64,000 nt of DNA from Thecaphora thlaspeos (Eukaryota; Basidiomycota; Ustilaginomycetes; Urocystidales; Glomosporiaceae): positions 248,001 through 312,000 of the forward strand of contig UWYS01000004.1 of the NCBI GenBank assembly GCA_900291925.1, written 5' to 3'. The notes under the pieces were generated by a model. It searched no databases, was not told where the DNA came from, and saw nothing but the letters and a program-made list of their open reading frames with translations. Made by a program: the position numbers and the translations under genes. Positions 21,811 through 31,324 of the stretch are shown here, piece by piece (the stretch's first letter is position 1; every line of letters starts with the position of its first letter).

Positions 21811-21986
21811 GGCCCCGTCCGTCGGTCCGCCCGCCGTAGCCTCCTGGCGACCACCACCTCTACCACCGTCTCGGTTCGTATTGCCCGTCTCGACCCGACT
21901 TCACCATCCCACGACCGACCGCTCCGAAGCCCGCTGGACCGTCCAGGTTACCTGCGTTCCCGCTCCGCTGCGCTTCCCCTTGGCAG

Positions 21987-22091
21987 GTGAGTTGCCTTAT
22001 ATGCTTCGCCGCGTCACCATCCGTCCGACCTGACCTCCTCTGGCATACACCATCACCTCATCTTTCGCCCGTCAATTTCTTGCCTTGCTAG
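21987..22091 (+). other. Predicted intron in the 5' leader of the rhodopsin gene
   Basis: Donor gtgagt right after GGCAG at 21986, and acceptor TTGCTAG ending at 22091, 26 bases before the start codon. Length 105 bp matches other introns in the window. It removes an in-frame stop just upstream of the ATG but is not needed for coding, so this is an inference from splice signals alone. Confidence 0.55.
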
Positions 22092-22107
22092 CTGCCACAC
22101 CAGCCGA

Positions 22108-22248
22108 ATGCTTTGCGATGGGGTCCTACCAACACAGCAGCTTCCTGGACCCCGACGACGCCCTCCGCCTTGTCAAGAGGGCCAGTGGCAATCAGGCGCT
22201 CCGCGTCAACCCGCCCAATGCCGACCTGAGCCTGACCCGCTGGGGTAG
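22108..22248 (+). promoter_or_regulatory. Upstream ORF overlapping the rhodopsin start codon
   Basis: An ATG at 22108 lies 10 bases before the rhodopsin ATG (22118) in another frame and runs 46 codons to TAG at 22246-22248, inside the rhodopsin coding region. Its context is poor (C at -3, C at +4), while the main ATG has G at -3 and +4, so leaky scanning would reach the main start. It could lower translation. Confidence 0.5.
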
Positions 22249-23352
22249 CAATTGGCTGTGGGTTGTCTTTACCATAATGGTCACCGCCGGTATCGCCATC
22301 TTGGCCTGGTCGATGACCCTGTCGCGACGGCACAGGGCATTCCACTACCTCTTCGCAGCCGTGCTAGCCACAGCCTCGCTCGCCTACTTCTCGATGGCCT
22401 CGGACCTCGGCGCCGTTCCCATTACGGTAGGATTCCTGTACAACTCGAGGCCAGGCACCGGCATTGGCGGCCTGCCCACGCGTCAGATCTGGTACGCCAG
22501 GTACATCGACTGGACCATCACCACGCCGCTGCTGCTGCTCAGCCTCCTCCTCATGACGCCCATGCCGCTCTCGACGATCTTTATCGTCCTCTTCTTCGAC
22601 ATCCTGATGATCATCTGCGGTCTGATCGGAGCCTTGGTGCGCACTTCGTACAAGTGGGGCTATTTTGTAGGTGTCTCCGGTACCTGCAGCGTCATCATCC
22701 CACGACGCCGCTGCCCCCGCCTCATGCCAGGACACGGTCGACTGACCGCCGCTTGTTTTCCGCCTCTGCCCATCCTCAATCCGCAGACGATGGGGTGTGC
22801 CGCCCTCTTGTATGTCCTGTACATCCTCTACGTCCCCGCCCTCCGCTCCTCGGGCCGCTACGGAGGTTCCTTCCGGACCGCCTACATCGCCGGCCTCTCG
22901 TACCTCACCTTCCTGTGGCTTCTGTACCCCATCAGCTGGGGCCTCGCTGAAGGTGGCAACGTCATCAGCGTCAACTCGGAGGTGAGTTTCACGCCGCTTC
23001 CTTTTCATTGACGACCGCGAGGCTTACGCTTGCACTTTCCTCGCTCCGCCCGCTGACCGCCCTCCTTCGCCTCTTGACCTCTGCTCCTTCGCCGACACAC
23101 CAGATGGTCTTCTATGGCATCCTCGACCTCTTGACGAAGCCAGCCTTCTGCGTCTTCCATCTCTTACTGCTCAGCAGGTGCGAATATGACGCGATGGACT
23201 TGCGATCGGGAAAAAGGTCGGGGAGCGACGCTGGAATGCTCAGCACGGGCGCCGGCGTTGGTGGCCCCCAACCCGGTGCCGACGCGCCTCAAGACGCCAG
23301 GGGGCAGCCCGGCACCGCCGAGGCCGCCGCTGCGACAGGCAACCTGCCCTGA
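22118..23352 (+). CDS. Microbial (type I) rhodopsin
   Basis: Seven-helix retinal protein of the plasma or internal membranes. Exons 22118-22666, 22787-22981 and 23104-23352; 330 residues. Both splices restore conserved helices (YKWGYF to TMGCAALLYV; VNSE to MVFYGILDLLTKP). Helix C reads RYIDWTITTPLLLLSLLLM: Arg128, Asp131 (counter-ion and acceptor, Asp85 of bacteriorhodopsin) and Thr135 are kept, but the proton-donor position (Asp96) is Ser142. Helix G has Asp256 and the retinal Lys260, so it is a true opsin, not a Lys-less Hsp30/Yro2 relative. The C-terminal 60 residues are Gly/Ala/Pro-rich and disordered. It converges on myosin-1. The Ser suggests slow reprotonation, as in sensory rhodopsins, but pumping cannot be excluded. 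Confidence 0.93.
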
Positions 23353-23873
23353 GCCGGCGAGGGAGAGAAGGCGACAGAGACGGGCGGTGCTCCGCTGGTC
23401 GCGCCTCCTGTCGACACCAGCAGGCCTGCCCAATAGACAGCCGGTAGCGTAGCCAGTGACTCCTGGCAGTCGAGCTTCCGGACGTCTACGGCCGTCGACA
23501 CACCACATCAATCTAGTCCGCAAGATCCTCGGTCCGAAAAGATTGTCGGGCTCTTGCATCCTTTCTCCCTGTCTCTTGACCTCGTCGCTCGCTCTTTGCT
23601 CAAAACACCTTGGCACCCCTATCCCGCTTGTCCCGTCCATGATCAACTACTGTTGTATCACCAACACTCTGCAGCCTGCCTTTACCGTGCACGCGCATAT
23701 CGACACACGCAACCCGCCCTCCTTTCGAAGCTCAACCCAATGCGAAGTGTTCAGTCCCACAAAGCAGTCTCTCTATTTCTCGAGCAGCCCTGAGCCGGAA
23801 AAGGGCGTGACAGAAGCAGAGCGTTCGATGTTTATCCACTCGGACGCACGAACGCGGCAACGCCCTCTCTCGC
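23353..23873. other. Intergenic, convergent 3' ends
   Basis: About 520 bases between the stops of the rhodopsin and myosin-1 genes. No other feature seen. I looked for an acidic exon belonging to myosin-1 and found none. Confidence 0.55.
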
Positions 23874-26800
23874 TCATCGACGGGGAGGCGGGGGCGGCAC
23901 GGCTCTTCTACCCGCAGCAGCACCTCCTGCTCCAGCCAGCGGCTTGGGGGCGACCGGAGGCGGTCTCGCTCCACCTGCAGCAGCCGGTGCAGGAGCCGGC
24001 GACGCCCTTCCACCGCCGCCGCCGCCGCCACTGGCGGCCTCGTTCTCTGCTCTCTTTTTCGCCAGGAGCGCCGCAAAACCGCCGGGCGCACCCATGCCGG
24101 GCATGACGGCCACGGGCGCGGCGGAGACTTCAGCCTGGACGGCAGTGGCCCTCTCGCTAGGTTTCGTCGCGACCGCCACAGGAGGCTTGGGCTTGACGGC
24201 CGGCGCAGGTGCACCGAACTGCGACGTGGGTCGCGAAGACGCGCCGCCGCCGCCGAGGGCGGGTTTGGCCGCTCCAAATGTCGGCTTGGCGGCGATAGGA
24301 GGCGTCGAGGTACCGTTGCCGTTGGTGGGGGCAGGTGGCGGGGCTCGTTTGACCGGAGGAGCCGGGGCGGGCTTAGGCTTGGGCGGAGCTTGTGGGATGA
24401 GCTCGAGGTAGTTGGAGGGTGCCCAGCCCTCGATGCCGTTCTTCTTGACTAGCCACCAGCCGGAGCCTGCGGGGGCGTGGCGGTAGGGCAGAGAGGCAGA
24501 AGATCGTCAGCATGGATGCAAGTGAGGATAGGTGGGTGTGTCTTGGCAACGAAGCGGTGAAAGTGGACCATTGCAACTTACCAGTCTCGTCCTTCTGCGT
24601 CACTTCGACGACGTCGTCCTTTTCGAGCGCCATCTCGCCCGACTGGTCGGTGGCGAATGCGTAAAGGGCCTTGTACTTTGGCGTCTCGGGTTCGGCCGGT
24701 GCAGCGGCGGGGGGCGAAGGCGGCGGAGCACCCGAGGCCCGCGTGGCCGCACTCGCAGCTGCTCCCATCCCTCCTGCTCCTCTGGCCGCCGTCGCCCCTC
24801 CTCCGGTCGCGGCAGCCGCAATGGGCGGCGCGGCGACCGCGCTTACACCGCCGCCAGGCAGCTTGGCCGGCGTCGGCGTCGGGCGCGGGACGGTCCGAGG
24901 CTTGGCGCGGCTGTTGGGGTTGGACGGTCTGCCGGCCTTGAGTAGCTTTCCGGACGTAATGGGACGGACCAGGCCCGGCTTCTTCTTAGGCGCCGGCCGC
25001 GACTGGCTGTTGGCCGGCTCGCCGGTGGGGACCGACACCGTAGCGCTCTTGTAGACGTCATCCTTGCGCACGGTCTCGTCCTTCTTGAAGGTGATCTGGG
25101 CCTTCTTGTCCTTCTTTTTGCTGTACTCGAGCGTGTCGGAGACGTTGACGTTGACACCGCCGCTGGTGCGCTGGAGGAGGTGCGTGACCAGCTCCGTCTT
25201 GAAGTAGCAGTGGAAGACGGGGTCGGGCTCGATCGAGTTGCTGACGTTGAGGACGACCCAGTCGTCGCGCAGGTTCGAGAGGCCGACCGCGGTGAGCGTG
25301 CTGAGGTTGATCTTGCGCTCGCAGCTCGTCTGCGCCTGGTTGTTGACGAGCTGTGTGACGAGGATGTAGACGGCCTTGTAGGTCAGGACAAGGAAGCGCG
25401 GGCTAGGCTTGCTCGACCGTCCGAGGCGCGACACGAGCAGCTGCACGCGGCCGCTGAACGCGACGTCCTCGCCCGGGCCCAGCCCGGCCGCCTGGCGGAG
25501 CATCTGGCCCTCGGCGCTCCCCTTGCCGCCGACATCGAGGTAGTCGCCCATGAAGCGGCGCATGCCGAGCAGGCTGAACCGTCTGCGCTCCTTGCGCCCC
25601 GCCAGCACCTGATGCCCGTAATCGCGCAGCTGGACGTAGGCGAGGCCCTCCTTGTTGTTCTTCCACATCCGCTGAATCCTCCGCGCGCACTCCTCCTTGT
25701 AGCGGAGGTAGTTGCGATAGGCGCGCTGGATGCGCATCGCCATGTTGTGCCAGTAGCGATCGCGCATCGTCTCGAGCGCGAACAGCGTCTCGGGATTCTT
25801 GATGAACGCCTTGGTCACGCCCATCTGCCACTCCTCCTTGGCGATGCCGGTGTCGGTCAGGATGCGCTCGCAGCCGGACCGCGCATCGCCCTGCCAGATG
25901 TACTCTCCGGCGTAGGACGTGTTCGGCGAGAGGAGGTAGAAGCGCTCCACCATCTTCTCAAACGTGTTACGGTACGCGAAGCCGGCGCGGCGGACGCGGA
26001 TGTTTTCCTGCAGGCCGAGGTACTTGATCTGATGGAGGATGGCCTGGACGTCATACTCAGTCGGGCTCTTGTTCTGGTTGGACTTGATGGTGCGGATGTA
26101 GGACGGCTGCGCCTTCATCAGGTTGTCGACGAGCGCGTTGGCGCTGGCCTTGATCCTGTCGCCGGCGGTGGGCGGACGCTTCTTGCTGTTGGGGTCGGGA
26201 CGGACCGGGAACAGCTTCTGCAGGTAGCCATTGGCCGATGAGTCGACGAGGTCGAGGATGTCCTTGAGCAGGGCGTCCTTGTTCTTGTCCGTCATGCCCT
26301 GTACGTTGTACATCACGTCGCCGGCGTAGTGCTTGACGAGGAACTTTGTCCCGCGCGAGTCGAAGTGCGGGTTCGACACGAGCATCCCCGTTCGCTGGAT
26401 GAACGAATTGTCGGCCGCCGTCGGGTCGGCGTGGGCGGTGGCGCAGGCGTCGTTGAGCGCCGAAAAGATGCCCGGCGGCCGACGCTCCTCGATCAGGTCG
26501 CAAACGATCTTGTTGTTGAAGTAGTTGATCGGCGTCCACTTGATCTGCTCGTAAGCGTACTCCTCCTGCTCCTTCTTGAGCGTCAGCTCGATGAAGATCT
26601 GCTGGAGCTTCTCGTTCACGTAGTTGATGCAGAGCTGCTCGAACGAGTTGTTCTCGAAGATCTCGAAGCCGTAGATGTCGAGGACGCCGATGACGTTGGA
26701 GCTGGCGGCGCGCGGACGCATCGACTGGTTGATCCGCTCGACGATCCAGTCGAACATATTGTTGTAGATGGCCTTGGCGAGCGCGTCGCGGGTCGACGCC

Positions 26801-28032
26801 GCCTGGGCCGGATTGAGGGGAACCTCGTAGACCGAGCCTCGGCGTCCGCCACGTTGAGTCTCCATGATCCGCTGCGTTAGGGCCTTTGTGACGTTGCCAG
26901 CGTCGACCTCGAGCAGGTAGGCGACAAAGTCAGGGACAGCCGGATCCGAGATCTCTGCGTTGCCCTCGGCGTTCTCGACGTACTGGACGTTACCGATCCA
27001 CAGAATGGCGGCAATCATGCGGAAGATGTTGTCCTGCTCGTCTGCGGTGAGGCCGATGGTGTTCATGGCGGCGAGCGTCTCGCGATAGTCGGCGCTGTCG
27101 TCGATGCCATCGACATCGAGACACTGGCTGTTGGCGGTGTAGGCGTAGGCCTTGGGCCCCTGGATGCCGTACGCGTCGCGATGGGCGGGTGAAGCCGACT
27201 TTGTGAATTGGTAGAAGATGTGGAAGTTGCGCTCATCGCGGATCTGCTGGACGACGCGATTTTTTTCGAGAAGGTAGTTTGTAATGCTGGCGCCGACGGG
27301 CTCGCCCTGCGGGTTGAACATGATTTCGAGGTACTTGCCGTGGCGCGACGAGTTGTTGTTGCGGAGCGTCTTTGCGCAGCCGAAGCTCTCGAGGAGCGGG
27401 TTGGTGGCGAGCACCATGTCCTTGATGTCCTGGATCCCGCTGCCACCGCTGCCGCTGACAGAGGCGATGTACTGCATGATGCGCTTTGCCGCCTCGGTCT
27501 TTCCGGCGCCGGACTCGCCCGAGATGATGACGCACTGGTTCTCCTTGTAGGCGCTCATGTTGTAGTAGGCGCCCTCTGCGATGGCGTAGACGTGGGGCGT
27601 CATTTCGAGACGGTTCTTGCCGCGGTAGGATTGGAGGATGTCGTTGGTGTAGATGCCGAGATCTCTGAACGGGTTGACCGAGATGAGCACATTGCCGATG
27701 TAGGTCTAACGGGCGGGCGGATAGGCAGGAGGGTCATGATGAGGCGAGGCCTGTCAGCAACGAGGCCTGCGAGGGCTGCCGAGGCCGGTCGCTGCTGCAC
27801 TCACGTAGATCTCTGCGTTTTGGAAGCGCTTTTGTAGGTTGGAGTTGATCTCTTCGTTTGACACCTTTGAGAGGAGCGTCATGTCGGATACGCCTGCCTG
27901 TGGCTTTTTGAAGCCTTCCCTCCAGTCAGCCTTTGCGACGCCGCCCTTTGAGGCGGCACCGGCGGCCATTCTTGAGGGTGGCGGGGCCTTTGCGGCGCCC
28001 TTTTTGGCGCCTGCCCTTTTTGATATGGCCAT
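23874..28032 (-). CDS. MYO1: Myosin-1 (class I myosin, SH3-containing, Arp2/3-linked)
   Basis: Actin motor of endocytic patches and polarised growth. Exons in transcription order: 28032-27805, 27705-24582, 24466-23874; 1314 residues. Order of parts: basic N-terminus, motor domain (about 45-720) with P-loop GESGAGKT (139-146), [10 protein letters not shown] switch 1, [20 protein letters not shown] switch 2, and TEDS-rule Ser in [10 protein letters not shown] (about 367, a PAK-type kinase site, 16 residues before DALAK). IQ-like segments follow near 735-780 ([20 protein letters not shown]), then the TH1 membrane-binding tail (from about 785), a Pro/Ala-rich TH2 region, and an SH3 domain (about 1084-1142) split by the second intron at [11 protein letters not shown]. 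The protein ends in poly-Pro and Arg-Arg with no acidic Arp2/3-binding tail visible. Confidence 0.95.
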
Positions 28033-28473
28033 GGTGGGGCTGTGGACCGGCCGGGAGGGGTGGCGGGGCGGGGAGCTGGGGTATGTGGATGTGAGGGGCT
28101 TTGTTTCCCGCCTCGCCGAGAGAAATTGCGGTCGATCCTAGAGGAGGGCACCGTGGTGAGATGTGGGTGCGGATGTGGATGGGGGCTTGATGGACGAGTG
28201 CGCGGTGGAGGCGGGGGGATGGGATGGTGGGTGGTGGGTGGTGGCGAGGGGAGAGGACGGGAGGGTGGATGTGGAGAGATAGAGGAGTCAAGCAAAGGCG
28301 GCCGCGGCCGCGTCGGGTGCGCCGCGATGCTGCCGTCACACCGTCTGGCCAGCTCAGGCCGAGCTTAGCCATCGGCATGGGCCGAGGCTTCAATGAATTC
28401 AACGAGTGCGATGGTCAATTTGTAGCTTGATATATATATATATATAGTTAAATCAGCAACTCTGTTATGTTTA
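28033..28473. promoter_or_regulatory. Myosin-1 upstream region
   Basis: 440 bases between the myosin-1 start and the tRNA gene. The first 250 are strongly purine-skewed on the + strand (pyrimidine-rich on the sense strand of myosin-1), as is usual for fungal promoters. It ends with a TA repeat. Confidence 0.5.
28430..28446. repeat. (TA)n microsatellite
   Basis: Seventeen alternating A and T bases, 27 bases upstream of the tRNA gene. Unusually AT-rich for this window. Confidence 0.85.
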
Positions 28474-28577
28474 GGCTTCTTAGCTCAGTAGTAGAGCGAC
28501 AGGTCCCGATGAAACTTGGTTTAGTTCGGCCTGGTATTGTATCCTGTAGGTCGCGGGTTCAATTCCCGTAGGAGCCT
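28474..28577 (+). tRNA. Probable tRNA-Arg (anticodon CCG) with 32-nt intron and C at position 33
   Basis: Acceptor GGCTTCT (28474-28480) pairs with AGGAGCC (28570-28576). The D stem is GCTC/GAGC, the anticodon stem ACAGG (28499-28503) pairs with CCTGT (28543-28547), and the T arm is GCGGG-TTCAATT-CCCGT. Placing the intron canonically after position 37 gives intron 28510-28541 and anticodon CCG (28506-28508). The intron's TCGG (28526-28529) pairs with CCGA of the anticodon loop, the usual anticodon-intron helix, which supports this reading. Position 33, almost always U, is C here. A T run follows. It may be functional or a decayed copy; the discriminator is T. Confidence 0.6.
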
Positions 28578-28645
28578 TTTCTACATCGAAGATTTCGTTT
28601 AGGCTTTCTTTTTCACTCTGATTATTTAGTTAGCTTCTGTAAGAT

Positions 28646-28659
28646 AAGGGTTAGGGTTA
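28646..28659 (+). repeat. Short telomere-like motif
   Basis: AAGGGTTAGGGTTA, just over two units of TTAGGG, between the tRNA and the transporter pseudogene. Too short to prove a former chromosome end; it could also be a TTAGGG-binding factor site. Confidence 0.4.
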
Positions 28660-28786
28660 TGGCGGGGCGGAGCAAACATCGACAGCCAGGCATTGACGCT
28701 CCCACTCAAATAAGGGGTATAAGCCGTCGTGGTCATGGTCCCAGTAAGGGAGTGGGCAAAGGTGTGGCGATGTTAGATTGAGCGCG

Positions 28787-30390
28787 TTACAAGTCGGTGC
28801 TGGCCTTGCCCGCCTTGGCGTTGGTGCTCTCTTCCGCGTCGCCCACTGCCTCGTGATCTTGCTGTACGATCCGCCCGCCGCTCTTGATTTTGTAGAGGGC
28901 GGAGCTGCCGAGCCTGTACCACAGCAGGAGGATGATGAGGCCGGCGAGGACCTGGATGCCAAAGATGACGTAGTTGGCCGTATAATAGAGAGGGGCCTCG
29001 TCTGATTTGAACAGGTAGGGCGCCGTGACGCCGCCGATGTTGGCAAAGGCGATGGTGGCGCCGGACGCGACGGCGGTGACCGTGCTGCCGCTGACGGTGG
29101 AAAGGCGGAAAGCCAGGAAGGGAATGACGGCGGCGTTTGTCGAGGCGATGAAAAAGACGCCGACCATGCGCGGCCCCACGGTGGAAGTGGCTGCGAGCAG
29201 GATGTACCCGATGCCGATGAGAAGCAGACCGTCCAGGGCGTGGAGGCAGCATTCGTTGCGTCGGTCGGACCAGACGGCGTTGGCGACGATGACGAGGGCG
29301 CCAAAGACATTGGGCGGCACCATCAAAGCCTGGCTGCGCTACCCTTCAAAGCCGAGGCGAAGCTGCTGACGAGGCTGGGCAGGAAGAAGCCGACGGCGTT
29401 GAGCGAATTCGTCATGCAGAAGTAGGCGATGGCGAACAACCAAAAGTCGAGGTTGCCCAGCGTCTGGCGCAGTTCCGACCAGTCGACCGTCTTGTCGGAC
29501 CCCTTTGGCGCATGTCACCCGAGACGACGCGTCGCAACGTCGCGTTCCTCCGAGAGGAACCTAGCCGTGGACGGGGTAGTCGGGCATCCAGAAGAAAACC
29601 AAGACGCCCGTGACGATAGCGGGGATCGCCTCGAGGACGAAGAGCCATTGCCAGCCGAAAAGACCGCCTTTGCCGTTGAGAGAGGAGATGCCCGTAGCCA
29701 ACAGCCCGCTAAAGGCACCCGAGACGGCCACCGAGGCGGCAAAGACGGCCATCCGCTGCGCTCGCTCTTGCGGCTTGTACCAGAAGGTGAGGTAGTAGAT
29801 GCAGCCTGGGAAGAATCCAGCCTCGACCAGGCCCATGAAGATGCGGCAGGCGACGAGCCCTTCGTAGTTGACAACGGCAGCCTGACAGGCCGTGATGATG
29901 CACCAGCTGACCATGATGCGCGTCAATCCACTTTGACGGCGTGTACTTTTTCAGGAGAAAGTTGGACGGTGCCTTCATCAGCACGTACGGGACGAAGAAG
30001 AGAGCGACGCGCCGGGGACGTCGCTGTTTAGCGTCTTGGCGTTGCCGAGGTTTGCACGGTCGATGTAGTTCCAGAGATATGACTGTTTGTCAGGGTAGAG
30101 ACGGTGGAGCAGGGCCGTGTTAGGTTCAGTGGATCAAGAGGTGAAGCCCGCTCCGAGCTCGCTTCGTCCGCGCGCGAGCCCGGGCTCAAGGTACGTACCA
30201 CGCAGATTCACGGCAAGATGTGCAGGTCGATCTTTCGCACCAGCCGCTTCTCGAATTCAGGGTCGATGTGGAACTCTTCCTCCGCCTGTTGATCGTCGAG
30301 GGGTACAACCAGAAGAGCGTGTGGCTTGGCATCTAGTGCGCCGTCGTAAGCAGGCATGTCTGTGTCGATCTGGTCCTCTTTGAGTGACAT
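28787..30390 (-). pseudogene. Broken MFS transporter of the allantoate permease (Dal5) family
   Basis: The sequence still reads as a fungal anion:cation symporter from an acidic N-terminus with EFEKRLVRKIDLHILP, through LWNYIDRANLGNAKT, VPYVLMKAPSNFLLKK, CRIFMGLVEAGFFPGCIYYL and FGWQWLFVLEAIPAIVTGV, to a last helix bundle ending at 28787, but in several frames. Lesions seen, 5' to 3': a TGA where the family has Trp (30208-30210); an out-of-frame deletion of some 50-60 bases near 30008-30012; a one-base insertion near 29933; a one-base insertion near 29572; an in-frame TGA (29515-29517) where CGA would fit; and a one-base loss near 29333. An intron from about 30200 to 30083 remains recognisable. 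Neighbouring genes on the same strand are intact, so widespread sequencing error is unlikely. Confidence 0.82.
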
Positions 30391-31324
30391 TATGGTCGCC
30401 GGCGTCGTACGTAGTGAGGATCTTGGAGAGAAATTGGGCAGAGTGGTCGAAGGGGGCGGGCACAGACTTCGGCTGCGATGTTCGTCGGCTGTTCATGTAT
30501 ATGTATGGGAGAAGGACACCAGTCAAAGCGGCGAGGGAGCTACACAGGCCTCGCGAAGGTTTGGCCGGGGGGCGAGGGGGCCGCAGGACGAGGAGAGATA
30601 ACCAGAGTGGCCGTTCTTCTTATCAGTCAAAGTACATGATGCATAGTCCCGCCGAGTTTCGCCCGCCAAGTTGCGCATCCCTACGTGGTAGCGAGATAGC
30701 AGCGCCTGCCTGTTATCTGGTAACTTAGATACAGCAGCAGGCCGACTGAGATTTGAACGTCAATATTGGCCGCGTCGCGTCGAATCCTCGGCCGTCTTTG
30801 CGAAATCGCCTTCCGCCGCCGGACGGGCCAACTCTGATGACAGGTCGAGTCATTGCGCGTCTGCTCACCGCTACCCTCCGCTCGAGCTGGCATGGCGAGC
30901 TGCATACCCACCACTCAAGCAACGCAGGAATAAGGACACCGCTGTACCAAGGAAGCTCCGAGATTCGCTCTGACAGAGGAAGAGAGAGGATCGACACGAT
31001 TCAAGGTGCGAACGACTTCTTGCGCTGTACTTGGCCATTCAGCAAGGGCTCAGGGATGGAGGCAGATGATCCAGGGGCGAGGCTTCCTCGGAGCGGACCT
31101 CAAACATCCCCAGGGTGGCTTGGATGACGGAGTCCCGCCACCAGCGAGGAAAGCGACGGGGTTAAGTTGCTCGTACATGTTCCGGTCGCTCATATCCTCT
31201 TTTGGCCCCGGTGAAGGGTTATCATTGATGCATCGTACAAAGTCGTGACAAAGAGAAGACCCGCCCATCTCATCCATTGTTCCCTTTCGGTTTTGTTTGA
31301 TCGTTACAAGTATCGGGACAGCGA
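30391..31324. other. Gene-free region upstream of the transporter pseudogene
   Basis: About 930 bases with no supported gene. It contains the former promoter of the pseudogene and the 3' UTR of the permease. Confidence 0.5.

Noticed and set aside
25180..26241. 353-codon open frame on the + strand
   Set aside because: Antisense shadow inside the myosin-1 motor and tail exon.
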